29,946 nt of DNA from Reticulitermes lucifugus. Lineage: Eukaryota > Arthropoda > Insecta > Blattodea > Rhinotermitidae. This document shows positions 20,101 through 29,883 of this stretch, piece after piece. Each line of letters starts with the position of its first letter. Position 1 is the stretch's first letter. The notes beneath the pieces are model-generated. The model searched no databases. It was not told where the DNA came from and saw only the letters and a list, made by a program, of their open reading frames with translations. The DNA lies in assembly GCA_026260175.1 (NCBI GenBank), contig JAKCWW010006209.1, positions 424 through 30,369 of the forward strand, given 5' to 3'. Position numbers and translations under genes: made by a program.

Positions 20101-20595
20101 TTATTACAGCATTAGCAATCAATTTATCTATACCACATTGCCTTCTGTATGTCACGTTACTCTTGCTACACGTCTGGTGTAAAAAAATAAGTTTCAAAAG
20201 AATTAAAGATCGCAGGTTGAACAAAACGCTTGTAAATGTGCACAAAATGTTCTAATTAAATAGTACTGATATTCATTTTAGTTATTACATTTATGGCGAT
20301 ATTCAGAACAACAAAACAGTGTTCCATATTCCTTTACCCAGCCCTGTAATGAATACGTATATGATGTTTGATTTCACTACCATCACACCCATCACAGGGA
20401 TCATTTTAGTTCTCCGGTTTCTATTTCAGTGCAAGTATAACGTTGAACAATATTTCCCTTTGTAGTTCGCACTCTTGTAAAATTTACACAGTCTACGGGC
20501 AAAGGTCGAATTAAAAACGATATATTTTGACGGAAATGCAATTTCGGGGTTTCCCGATACACAGTTTCCTATTTTAAGTTACTATGAGCAAGTCA
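17151..20595. other. No gene recognised over 3.4 kb
   Basis: The longest frames are 81-89 codons (17792-18037, 18573-18833, 19400-19669, all plus) and lack recognisable domains. Minor sequence features are a B-box-like 'ggttcaaatcc' near 18211, a 10-bp GGGGGCCCCC palindrome near 18877, four TTAA units at 19286-19302 and a short CA repeat near 19709. Confidence 0.45.
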
Positions 20596-20855
20596 AGAGG
20601 AGCTCAAACAGCTCAGTTGGTATAGTGACTAGGCGACGGCATGGACATTCTGGAGATTCTCTCTTCTTCAGTGTTCGATCAGGATTTGAGACCCATCCAG
20701 ACTCCTATTAAGTGGACACTGGGAGTTTTTCCCCGGGTTATGGCGGCCGAGGCGTTAAGCTCTAATACCGTGGTCAAGAATAGGTGGAACTACAACTGCA
20801 CTCCCCCATATGCCTTCATGGCGTGCACAGGGGCTTAAGCTTTTATGAGAAAGTC
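20596..20855 (+). mobile_element. Diverged tRNA-derived SINE
   Basis: The head has 'gctcagttggtatagtgac' (A-box region) and 'tgttcgatcagga' (degenerate B box). The body keeps 'ccccgggttatggcggccga', 'gaggcgtta', 'ctcccccatatgccttcatg' and 'gcttttatg', aligning in order with the complete SINE at 22534-22815. It is older or belongs to a sister subfamily. Confidence 0.65.
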
Positions 20856-21424
20856 AAGCACGACCCACTATAGAATTGGTGTCAACACCTGGAGAACACA
20901 ATGTGTTCAGTCAGTGCGAATATTTCACACCTATTAGTTTTTTAGATTCATAATTTTGTTTTAATACAAATAATCAGGATCTTCCAACACGTGCAAATAC
21001 GAGTAATTCTGCACACGAGTGACATCTGGTTGTATGTGTGATAACTCAAGTTCGCGCCAGTTGCAATCCCCCCCCCTCACTCACGCTCACCTCTCTCGTT
21101 TCCATGACGCCAGGCGTTTTTTTTTTATTATCCGTCTGTGCAATTCATTCATGTTGTTGATCTTGTGACTAGAGTCCTTGATGTAACCTCGAAAAATATA
21201 TTCCAGTAGTGTACTGAAACTGAAATTCGTACTGGGTTAGCAGTGTCTTGCACCGCGCAGTAATAAGCCCGTTTAATAATGGAACATATTTTATGCCTGT
21301 ATCTTTCAGCCTATTTTCCTTATAAAAAAGGCAGGCCTACGACATCATCATTCCGTGTGTCTGTTCTGCCAAAACGTTTGCAATACTGCACGGACTTTCA
21401 CAAAACTTAAATGTACAGATACAA

Positions 21425-22094
21425 CCAGTAAGTCCTTCCATAATGCGGCGAAGTTCAAATATTTGGGAACAACAGAAACAGACCAAAACTGCTTTCACGA
21501 AACAACGAAGCGCAGTTTAAAGTGAGGTACTTCTTGCTACCGTTCAGATTGTAATCCTTCTGCCCTCCTTCCGTCATACACAAGGTAAATATTGGTATAC
21601 AAAATTATAATTTTACATGAGTTTTGTAAGAATGTAGTGAAATCTGGTCGCCGAGATTATTGGGAACCCACACACTGAAGACATCTGAGAACAGAATCTT
21701 AAGGACAGAATTCAGTTATGAGAGGAAAGTGGAGAAAATTTCATAATGAGGACCTTCGTAACTTCAATTCTTTACAGAATATTGTTAGGATGATTAATGA
21801 AAGCAGGATGAGATAGGCATGGTTTATAGCACGATTAGGGAGATCATAAGTGCGTATGAGATTGTTTTGGAAGGTCTGAAAGGACCACTTGGAAGACTCG
21901 GATGTAGATCGGAAGATAATATGAAGAAGTCTTGAAAGAGGCAGGATGTGCGCTTTGATCTCGATCAATTAGCATCAGGATACGAACCAGTGGCGGGCTC
22001 TTGTAAACACAACAGTGAACCTCCAAGTTCCATAAAAGATGGGGACTTTCTTGAGTAGCTAGGCAACAACTGTTCTCAAGAAGGGCTCTGCTCC
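21425..22094 (+). pseudogene. LINE family A, reverse transcriptase C-terminus to 3' end
   Basis: About 670 bp can be followed in shifting frames. AAKFKYLGTTETDQNCFHET is the YLG region after the palm domain, and TSCYRS follows. After a badly decayed part come VMRGKWRKFHNEDL, QNIVRMINESRMR and IARLG, then the terminal segment matching 26177-26409. The 3' end is 'aagggctctgctcc', shared with the other two family A copies. Multiple stops and frameshifts make it inactive. It links the reverse transcriptase to the 3' tails found at 26177 and 28970, so those can be placed in the same family. Confidence 0.75.
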
Positions 22095-22520
22095 AATTAG
22101 GTATCTACACCGCCCTCAATGTCCTCATATCAATAATTTGAGCTTGACGGTCGTTCGAACTTCTGAGGTAACACTAGATCTTCCACAAACACATTTTTTT
22201 GCGTTTTTGTTGTTGCTGTTCTTGTTGAAAAACGTACAACATCGACAACTTGATAACTTAATCGTTGCAGCACTAGCTATTCGTAAGCATACGTAACCCA
22301 CATCGTGAGCACACAAATTACACACGAACAATTTTTAGAGTAACTTTGAGGTTTCTATCTTGGAATTCTTAAGGTAGTCGCACAGGTATGGCGGAATTTG
22401 TGCACAGAAACATATCTCTGATTCGTATTGGTCTGCTGGCCTCACCAGGTGGACTGAAGCTTTATGTGAAAAATACTTGTCTTAGGATAAATAATAAATA
22501 AATATTATATATATATGCAC
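22095..22520. other. No gene recognised
   Basis: There are T-rich stretches and an AT microsatellite ending just before the SINE at 22521. No repeat was identified. Confidence 0.5.
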
Positions 22521-22828
22521 ACATACACACACAGTGGGCCGGGATAGCGTAGTCGGTATAGCGACTAGCTACGAGTTGGACGGTCCAGGGATCGAATCCC
22601 GGTGGGGGCGAGATTTTCATTACCCGTCCAGACCGACCCTGGGGCCTACGCAGCCTCCTGTACAATGGGTACTGGGTCATTCCCGGGGGTAAAGCGGCCG
22701 GGGCGTGGCGTTAACCACCCACCACCATCTAGCGCCGAGGTTAAAGAAAGAGTAGAGCTATACCTCTACTCCCCCTCTGGGCCTTCATGGCCTGTTCTAG
22801 GGAGAACTTTACTTTACATACACACACA
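22521..22828 (+). mobile_element. Complete tRNA-derived SINE with 13-bp TSD
   Basis: The element spans 22534-22815. The A box region 'tagcgtagtcgg' is at 22545-22556 and the B box 'ggatcgaatcc' is inside 22588-22600, followed by 'cggtgggggcg' as in a tRNA T-arm. The body has 'cgggggtaaagcggccgg', 'taaagaaagagtagagctat', 'acctctactccccctctggg' and 'ccttcatggcctgttctagg', and ends 'actttactttac'. 'acatacacacaca' is repeated on both sides (22521-22533, 22816-22828). It lies in CA-rich simple sequence, so the duplication is somewhat less secure than usual. Frames inside are not coding. Confidence 0.9.
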
Positions 22829-23159
22829 AATAAAAGCATACTGAATAAGGAGAGAGGCAACCGGGTGTATTTCCCTGTCTCACATCCTGCATCCTGTTGT
22901 TTATCAAATATAAAATTATCGTCAAAGACCGTCAGCACAATTAACTACATCCATATACTTTACAATAAATATAAGCTCTCCACTACACGTTTCGACCGCA
23001 TATATCTTTATAATTATTCTCTTCCTAATGTCTGAACCAAATGAAGGATTTTCATAGAAACTGGTACAAGCATCATGCCCACTGCAGTCCATATCATACT
23101 TCTCTTAGCATACGAATTACTCATCACGAACCATGAAAATTGTGACCATGCGAACTGCT

Positions 23160-23310
23160 GGGGTGAAAGCGACGTTAACGCCACTTAATACGGGGGCCTG
23201 ATCTTCGGAAGAATATGCAGCTTTTATACTTACATCGTAAAACAACTTGGCAACCTCGCGAATCTATATTTAACAGCAATAATTAATGGGCCACTGGAGA
23301 CAGACCATGA
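23160..23310 (+). repeat. Dispersed repeat X, diverged copy
   Basis: 'ggtgaaagcgac', 'cttttatacttacatcgtaa' and 'taatgggccactggagacag' follow the block order of 12397-12550 and 15243-15412. This is the weakest of the four assignments. Confidence 0.3.
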
Positions 23311-23370
23311 ACATACGAGTACTTAACGAGATTTTGTATGGATTATATATATATAATATTATATTATATA

Positions 23371-23609
23371 CAAAGAGTGTTCCACTTAAAACCGGTCCGC
23401 TTGCACGGCGAAATCAAGAAAGAACTTTGTTTCGTTTAATTTTTGGCAGACTAAATGCACAGTCCTACAGAACATGTTGGATGCTATGCCTAATTACCCG
23501 AACATGAGCGCGAGAACTGCCTCTTCCAACAGGATGGCGCTACATGTCATACGTCTCGCGATTCAATGGCCCGAGTTCATGAGGCCAGTATTAAGTGGAA
23601 CACCCTGTG
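23371..23609 (+). mobile_element. Tc1/mariner-like deletion derivative
   Basis: The ends are CAAAGAGTGTTCCACTTAA and, reversed from the right, CACAGGGTGTTCCACTTAA, with a perfect 13-base core. TA lies immediately outside both ends (23369-23370 and 23610-23611), as for this superfamily. The 239-bp interior is mostly a piece of transposase gene, described separately. Confidence 0.8.
23400..23605 (+). pseudogene. Mariner/IS630-type transposase fragment around the second catalytic Asp
   Basis: One frame gives IFGRLNAQSYR. A second frame, opening after a stop at 23491-23493, gives LPEHERENCLFQQDGATCHT and then SRDSMARVHE. The QQDGA..HT motif is the region of the second catalytic aspartate in DDE_3-type transposases of the Tc1/mariner-IS630 group (GAT at 23533-23535). 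After VHE the sequence goes straight into the right terminal repeat. The DNA-binding N-terminus and the third acidic residue are missing, and a frameshift breaks the rest. It is a relic carried inside a MITE-sized element. Confidence 0.75.
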
Positions 23610-24029
23610 TACACACACACACACATATATATATAATAGTAATCCCTCGGTACAGGAGCAATCGGTTAGAGAGTTTTCGCTTGTAAATGATTCACATAAT
23701 AATAGTTCTTTTTCAATATAAGAACGGGTATTAGCTTATATGAGCTCATTCCTCTCGCAAAGCGATCGTTGTTCCCGACGCCTCTTCTTGGCTGTCCTGA
23801 GTTCCCATCTTCTCTAATGCGCAGAACGTCACAGCATCCCTGAAAGGTCTGCGCGGAAGCAGCAGAATTGCGGCCCTTCTCGCTGTTCTCGTCGCTTATT
23901 CGTAAAGTTCGCCTTCCTCAGTGTTAATCTAATAATTTTCCATCGATTCTTATGGAATATTTGTGTATGATATAATAAGAATGGTACCTAATTTTTATGC
24001 ACGAAAAGGTCCGGCGAGGGTAGCAGGGA

Positions 24030-24125
24030 TCCGGATATAGATTCGAACCCGATATCTCCCGAATACCAAGCAGAAGTGTGGAGGGATCAACGTTGTGTGA
24101 CTGGCGAAACCAGTTAGCAACTGCG
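24030..24125 (-). mobile_element. Possible tRNA-derived SINE head
   Basis: On the minus strand 'cagttgctaactgg' could be an A-box region, and 'gggttcgaatct' is a close B box about 55 bases downstream. The body downstream is unlike the other SINEs, and no border was found. Confidence 0.3.
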
Positions 24126-24598
24126 GCGGCAAGTAACTGAAGGTGGAGGCACACCAGCACAAGGTGCTGCTGACAAAATATCGATCTGCTTGTATTTCGG
24201 AACTGTACATAACGTTCCCGGTTTACAACAAACAAACGTGCAGTCTTAGAATGGCAGCGGCTTTGTGATGGAACCGGTATCTAGTCCCCTGCAACTGCTT
24301 TAATCCCTGGCGATCACCGAATGAACTTGAATGTTACGACAGCTAGCTTTCCAGTTCCACAGATTTTCACCCTAGATATCCCAAGAAAAAAGTAAAATGT
24401 CCTGTACCTTACTGTCCTAGAACGATGAAAACAGATTTGACATTGAAAGCGCGGTTAGGGTCGGTTAGGGTCCTCTATTCCCAGGCTCACCTTGCGCAGA
24501 AAACACACAGATGCTCCAAAAACAACACATTCCACTGGTCACCATTTGTTAGGTGTTCAATTTACAAGTCTAAAGCCAAAATTTATGGTGTGTGATGT

Positions 24599-24832
24599 AT
24601 GACGCAGCAACCCAGTATTGGGCCTTGGCCTTCTGTTCTTCACGTTTCGAGACATGTGATGTTTTATGGGGATAGGTTATCGGGCCCTCGCCCAACCCCC
24701 AACCTGGAGGACCAGGTCTCTGTATTTATGAAACCTGGAGACATGATGGCCCAGCTATACACCTATGCACTGGGTAGCTCGGGACCTCGGAAGCGCCACT
24801 TCCCGTACTTAACAATAATTACCAGCCCCTGA
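24599..24832 (+). other. Unclassified repeat-like 77-codon frame
   Basis: The frame contains PNLEDQVSVFMKPGDMMAQL and YALGSS. I recall similar peptides (PNLE.QVPVF..P...AQLY..ALGS) from many predicted arthropod proteins of retroelement origin. No catalytic motif is present, and I cannot name the family. A copy of a dispersed element is more likely than a host gene. Confidence 0.35.
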
Positions 24833-24840
24833 TGGGAAAG

Positions 24841-25700
24841 TCAAATTTATGCACAGCCCTAGCCAGACAGAAAACACGAGAAAATAACAGTATTAACTCG
24901 CATACACAAGGCACAACTGCACTTCAGCCAACTGTATTTTTAACTAGAATACGGCGGTTACTGATCATAAACAACTAACAAACTGCCCCCCCCCACTACT
25001 GCCAAGGTCAAAGCTATACTCGTGAGTCGACAACAGTACGTCAGTAACACAGATTAGTGCTCACCTTCACGCTAGGGCAGGTGGTTACCATCGGTAAATA
25101 GTCCCCTGTATCCATCTGACTGGAGGTCGGTTTTTACGTCTTTCGTATGGGTCTCAGAACAAGCAGAGATTATTTCCCTATACAACCATTAACTGATTGT
25201 GTTTTATAATCCGGAAGGTGTGTGTTTTTAAGGCGCGGTACGAAATTAATCTCTTTATACAACTGAGGTTACCTTTAGTCTTTAAATGGCTAACAACTAA
25301 TCTTACAAGTAAGTAGAATTTATGTTAGAAAGAATTAGTGCTGCGTCTTTGCGTTGAGTTCAAGGGTTGGGAAGGACAGCCATAACTGCAAGAGTTGATG
25401 GATATGATTATCATTGCTAACGCTCGATTTGAGCACACAGCAGAGATGCAGTTTCAAGAGAACTAACTAACTGTAATAACAGCTGCAGAAAATCTACAGA
25501 AGGAGAAGAAAGTAAGCGTGAATATTAACAGAAAAATGTGTGATTCTTTTTATTATGTGCTGTAGCATCAATACACTGTTAGAAAACAGTCTGCATATGT
25601 TCCCCTCCCACACCTCGGATGAAAATATTGAGGAAGGAACGGGGTCAGCATATGAATAAGTAAGGCTTTGGTGTCAGAATAAAATATGAGTATAAACCTA
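24841..25700. other. No gene or repeat recognised
   Basis: There is a short C run near 24986 and no open frame worth calling. Confidence 0.5.
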
Positions 25701-26009
25701 CGATATTAACAAAAAGGTAAAGTACACATCATCTCAGAACGGGCCCTGAAGACCCAGAGGGGAAGTAGAGGTATAGCTCTACTCTTTCTTTAACCTCAGT
25801 GCTGGATATGATGGATGGTTAACGCCACGCTCCGGCCGCTTTACCCCAGGGAAAGAAACCCGGTACCCACTGTACAAGAGGCTGGGTGGGCCCCAGGGCC
25901 GGTCTGGACGGGTGCGAAAAATCTCACCCCCACCGGGTTTCGATCCCCGGATCGTCCAGCCCGTAGTGAGTCGCTATACCGACTACGCTATCCCGGCCTT
26001 CGATATTAA
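25701..26009 (-). mobile_element. Complete tRNA-derived SINE with 9-bp TSD
   Basis: This is the same family as 22534-22815, on the opposite strand, spanning about 25710-26000. The tRNA-like head is at the right: reversed, 'ggccgggatagcgtagtcgg' and the B box 'ggatcgaaacc'. The tail at the left reverses to 'gtactttacctttt'. 'cgatattaa' flanks it at 25701-25709 and 26001-26009. The 64-codon frame at 25815-26009 is its antisense. Confidence 0.9.
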
Positions 26010-26162
26010 TACGTTGATAAAAATATATAATGTTAGTTCATTAAATCAAGTATGTTCGGATGCATAGCACATGCAGCACTCATATTTGAAAGCTTGAACA
26101 TGCGCAAACAACTCCGCATTGTAACTGTCACTGGAAGGGGCTGCTTAGGAAAATAAGACTAA

Positions 26163-26423
26163 AGATGATATTAAAAGGTGGGGAGACCTGAGGGAAAGAG
26201 ACAAATTGGAAGACCTAGGCGTAGATTGGAGGATAATATTAAAATGGATGTTCAAGAAGTGGAATGTGGAGGCATGGACTCAGGATAGGAACAGGTGGCG
26301 GGTGCTTCTGAATGCGGCAGTGAACCTTCCGGTTTCATAAAATGCAAGGAATTTCTTGACTAACTGAGGACCTGTTAGTTTCTCAAGAAGGACTCTGCTC
26401 CATGCAGTCAGATGATATTAAAA
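26163..26423 (+). mobile_element. LINE family A 3' tail, 233 bp, with 14-bp TSD
   Basis: The insertion 26177-26409 carries the last codons of the LINE A protein, with frameshifts (DNIKMDVQEVE-like, then RNRWRVLLNAAVNLPVS and stop TAA at 26338-26340). The family 3' end 'aaggactctgctcc' follows. The target duplication 'agatgatattaaaa' is exact at 26163-26176 and 26410-26423. A 5'-truncated copy with a 14-bp duplication is the usual product of target-primed reverse transcription. Confidence 0.9.
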
Positions 26424-26583
26424 TCCCTCTGGCAATATGTGACCTGGACTGAACTGATTCCAGTCAGGATCCAGTGTATGAAGACGATGTGCCGTATTCA
26501 CGGCTGTCAAGACTTAACGGTTACGACACCGTAAGATCTGGTAAGTGTTCAACAAACTTCAGACAACCTGTTACTTAGTTCTG

Positions 26584-26615
26584 TCCTGAAGATGAATGTA
26601 GTAGGTTCCTCCGAA
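26584..26615 (+). ncRNA. Weak hammerhead-like relic
   Basis: The strings CUGAAGA and CCGAAAG are separated by 'UGAAUGUAGUAGGUUCCU', in which GAAU and GUUC can pair. The stem I arms and a clear stem III with a GUH triplet are not seen. It is at most a decayed copy of a Penelope-type motif. Confidence 0.2.
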
Positions 26616-26773
26616 AGTTAACCACCCACAAGAATACACGGTGTCACGGACCTATAATCCTATAATCTAAACTTTGTGTTAACTGTAACGAATCTTTGGG
26701 TTCTATGATGAAAGGGACTTCTTGAACCGTTCAGTGGGCACATTCGTGTATCAATGACTTAGTTGGTTCGTCA

Positions 26774-26945
26774 GCCAGTTACAAAGGTCAGGACTACGCC
26801 ACTCGTAATGTGATGACGAATAGGTCGCTGGCTTTCCTCTCTCTGAGGTCCAAATATTCTCCTCATCAGCCTGTTTTCACACTCCCTTAGTCGTCCTTTA
26901 AGGACAGACCAGGTTTCACACCAATATGCCACCGACAGCTAAAAT
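26774..26945 (-). pseudogene. LINE reverse transcriptase fragment, antisense
   Basis: Read in reverse from 26942 the frame gives AYWCETWSVLKGRLRECENR, then LMRRIFGPQREES. This is the LYGCETWS...E.R.LRRIFGP pattern that follows the YLG region in non-LTR retrotransposon proteins. The frame is open for about 55 codons, but family similarity fades after REES, and a stop is at 26771-26773. It represents a part of the protein that is not legible in the 21425 copy and may come from family A or a relative. It directly abuts the diverged SINE to its right. Confidence 0.75.
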
Positions 26946-26984
26946 AAATCTTTTATATTGCAATCATCCGGCTTTTTGGGTAAA

Positions 26985-27288
26985 GGTAACGTTGTCCCTG
27001 TGCCTGCTATGAAAGCGTATGGAGAAGTGGAGGCATATAAGCAGTTCGACTCCTTATTTAAGCTCGGTCCTGGAGGTCATTGGTCAGCAGCTTCACGCCC
27101 CCAGTCGCTTTACCCTCTGGGAAAGAGCTCCCGGTACCCATTGACGAGGAGGCTGGGTGGGTACCAGAGCAGGTCTGGACGCTGTGGAGGACATAAAATC
27201 GCCTGCCCGTGCCGGAAATCGAACGACGATACCTCGGTTGTCCAGTCCATAGCATATCACTAAACTGATACATTATCCCAGCTCCAGG
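26985..27288 (-). mobile_element. Diverged tRNA-derived SINE
   Basis: Reversed, the head at 27288-27200 reads 'gctgggataatgtatcagtt', with a degraded B box 'gttcgatttcc'. The body keeps 'ctcctcgtcaatgggtaccg' and 'agagggtaaagcgactggg', as in the 25710 copy. No target duplication was found. The frames at 26958-27263 and 27058-27273 are products of this SINE. Confidence 0.7.
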
Positions 27289-27780
27289 CCTTACGTACTG
27301 CAGCTACTTTAAAAGCCAGATTCTCAGATATGTATGTGACCTCCTTTCTCACGACTGTGTGTTCAGTTCCCGATGTTATTTGTGAAAACATACCGTATCA
27401 TGGTATCATGCACTGCCATTTATTTATCGTTTATTCTCAGCGTCATTATGCAAACTGTGATAAGGGCGTGCGTGTACACAAATGCTTGATACGGACTATG
27501 CACACGGTCTTCACATAAGGGTTTCTAATTAATGCATAAAGGACTGCGACTGTGACGAGTGGAACCACTAACATTACGCAGAATTCGGTCCGGATGTCCT
27601 GAAATCAGAAGAATTCGATTCTCACGACTTTTACATTTCCTTTTCATTCACTTTTTACAGATGCATAATTAATCTCCGAAATTAGTGACGGATTTCGATT
27701 AAATCTGGTATGGATCTTAAATATGATTTTATAATTTTTCTCAAAACACATCCACAGTACGAAGGACTGTACCAAACATA
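27289..27780. other. No gene or repeat recognised
   Basis: One 62-codon frame (27330-27518) has no recognised feature. Confidence 0.5.
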
Positions 27781-27782
27781 AT

Positions 27783-27888
27783 GCGGGGTTTTCAGGATAT
27801 GACGCTACGAATGTGCTTGCAAAAACGAGTCGGCCTAGACTAATTCAGCGTTCACGTGGGTCTTAAGCAGAGTCACATTATGAGCACT
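27783..27888 (+). mobile_element. Foldback MITE-like element, copy 2
   Basis: 'gcggggttttcaggatatga' then 'cgctacgaatgtgcttgcaa', 'agactaattcagcg' and 'cacattatga' match the reverse complement of 4028-4135 in order. The right terminus is decayed. Confidence 0.55.
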
Positions 27889-28955
27889 CTGTACGTAACC
27901 CTTAAGATGTGTCGAATATTTAATTAAATACGAGAGGACAATTATGAGTACGCAACCTTTTACCTATAGTGCGATTAACTTTGCTACGCTAGATTCCTAT
28001 CAGCAACAACGAACGCCAATGAGGTACACAAAATAGCAATGAACACGTTTCCGCATATACGTTCGCAATTTTTTTAATACTGAACACGCGCACACATTCT
28101 GGCACCACATAAAAGGGCACAGAAGGCGTGAATATGAAGACAGAGGCATGCCATGTCTATATTATTCTTCCGTCTCATATCCTTGTACGAGTTCAAAATT
28201 ATAAATATGGCTTGCTACACGAACTTCTCGTTTTGAAACATATGCAGTTGCTATGGTGACGGCAGGCACAGTGTTGCTTGGAGTAGTTTCACCTCTTAGT
28301 AAAAATAAATGGGTCGGGGCATTGACCTGAACTGAGGAGCGCGTCGCCTCTTGGATTTCCGGCGACGGGCTGCGCAGAGGTGAAGGACCTCACGGCGAAA
28401 TACTTGTAAAAGAGGCGCAGGAGAAAGTGTTGAGCTAGCAGAACAGTGTTCCACCTACGTCTCAATTGTCTGCACCAACATCAATACTTTTGTTCGTATC
28501 CCTTTTGTTGTTATTCAACTGTTTGTGAATCTTTTCCACGTGGAGGCTCGCTAAAATGCGGTTCAGCCTCTCAACGGCACACACAACCACGAACTACCTT
28601 AAACCTGTATACGTGCGTCTGTGCGCGCGCGCATTAAGGAATTACATGCCACTACGCATTACCTGTATAAGAATTTGTGTCCTGTATTGCAATTAATGTA
28701 AATTCCAATAAATCCGCGGCGTCTTAGACACGAAAAAGAAACGACGTCAGCCGCAGACGAAGACACTGAAAATTACAAGTGTCTGTTTTTGTGGTTTCTT
28801 TTGTGCAGCTGTCACACGATCAGTTGGAAAATAATTTGGATGAAAGTGGTTATGGACTTCTCAACATACTATCCTGGTAATTGCCTGGAAGGACTGAGGA
28901 AACCCTAGAAACACCTGTGTCAGGATAATCGGTAGACCGGCCAAAATTCAAACAG
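27889..28955. other. No gene recognised
   Basis: A small nested hairpin occurs at about 28731-28807: 'agacact' with 'agtgtct' inside, and 'aaaagaaac' with 'gtttctttt' outside. The 63-codon frame at 28446-28637 is unremarkable. Confidence 0.45.
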
Positions 28956-29113
28956 TATACCTCCAGAATCGGGCTCTTGTGAATGCAGTAATGAACCTTC
29001 GGGTTCCATAAAATGCGGGGAATTTATTGACTAGCTGAGGACCTGTTAGCTTCTGAAGAAGGACTCTGCTCCTTGAAGTTAGTTAGTTATGGAGTTAGTT
29101 ATACCTCCAGAAT
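28956..29113 (+). mobile_element. LINE family A 3' tail, 130 bp, with 14-bp TSD
   Basis: The insertion 28970-29099 holds only the last codons (RALVNAVMNLRVP-like, with TAA at 29009-29011) and the 3' end 'aaggactctgctcc', followed by an irregular GTTA tail. 'tatacctccagaat' is duplicated exactly at 28956-28969 and 29100-29113. It is an extreme 5' truncation of the element at 21425. Confidence 0.9.
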
Positions 29114-29883
29114 AAAAGTCTGCATTATTACTGCTAAATCAGCTTGCCCAAAAAAGAAAATGGCTATTCTGAAGAGGCACAGTGTGTAAAAACACAGTAT
29201 ACCGAAAGTACGACTAAATATAAACCTGGTAATTGTATATCAAAGATACAACACCACAAACTGATGGAAAAGATCTTACTGTTCTTACGGACAAATACAG
29301 TAAAACAAAACAATGACACAGGCCGATGAGGGGGCTGTCACTGCTCTTACAACACTGAGGAAAATACTGTTAAATGTACATTTGGATATAAGAAGTGTCA
29401 CGGCACATCCGTCGATAAACACGGTCTGATCGCGCTTTTTATAATTTCAGTCTCACATAAATACCAATAGAACCTCAACAAGAACAGAATATTACGTATC
29501 TCGCAGCTAGAAATACTGAAGTTGAACCCGAACACATTATTACATCCTTGCCCGTTCAATTGAAGTACACTGTCGCCGCGGACACACCTTCCCGTCACGC
29601 CTTCGTATTATGTACAATTCAAGCAACAGATTTATATTAGAACTAAATCTCGTAGTTATAGAACCTGTATATAGAACAGGATGACTTTGGTACAGTTCAC
29701 GTAATACAAAGACAAAAGATTAAGCATGATGCTATCTTTACCACTTCCACTGTACAGTCCCTTCCTTGAAGGTTACTATACAAGCACGGAATTCCTTAGT
29801 TTTATGAATTACGCAGATTCAATGCAGTGTTCGCAAAAGCGTTAACACTAAATCCTACCTATGCGATTCAGTCCACACATGCA
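29114..29883. other. No gene or repeat recognised
   Basis: Frames at 29144-29329 (plus) and 29398-29598 (minus) show no recognised domain. Confidence 0.5.

Noticed and set aside
22534..22610. A functional tRNA gene at the SINE head
   Set aside because: Acceptor and anticodon stems do not close properly, and the sequence continues into a SINE body with a target duplication.
24452..24472. Two 'ggttagggtc' units resembling telomeric repeats
   Set aside because: Only two copies and an imperfect unit; insect telomeres are usually TTAGG arrays. Chance is sufficient.
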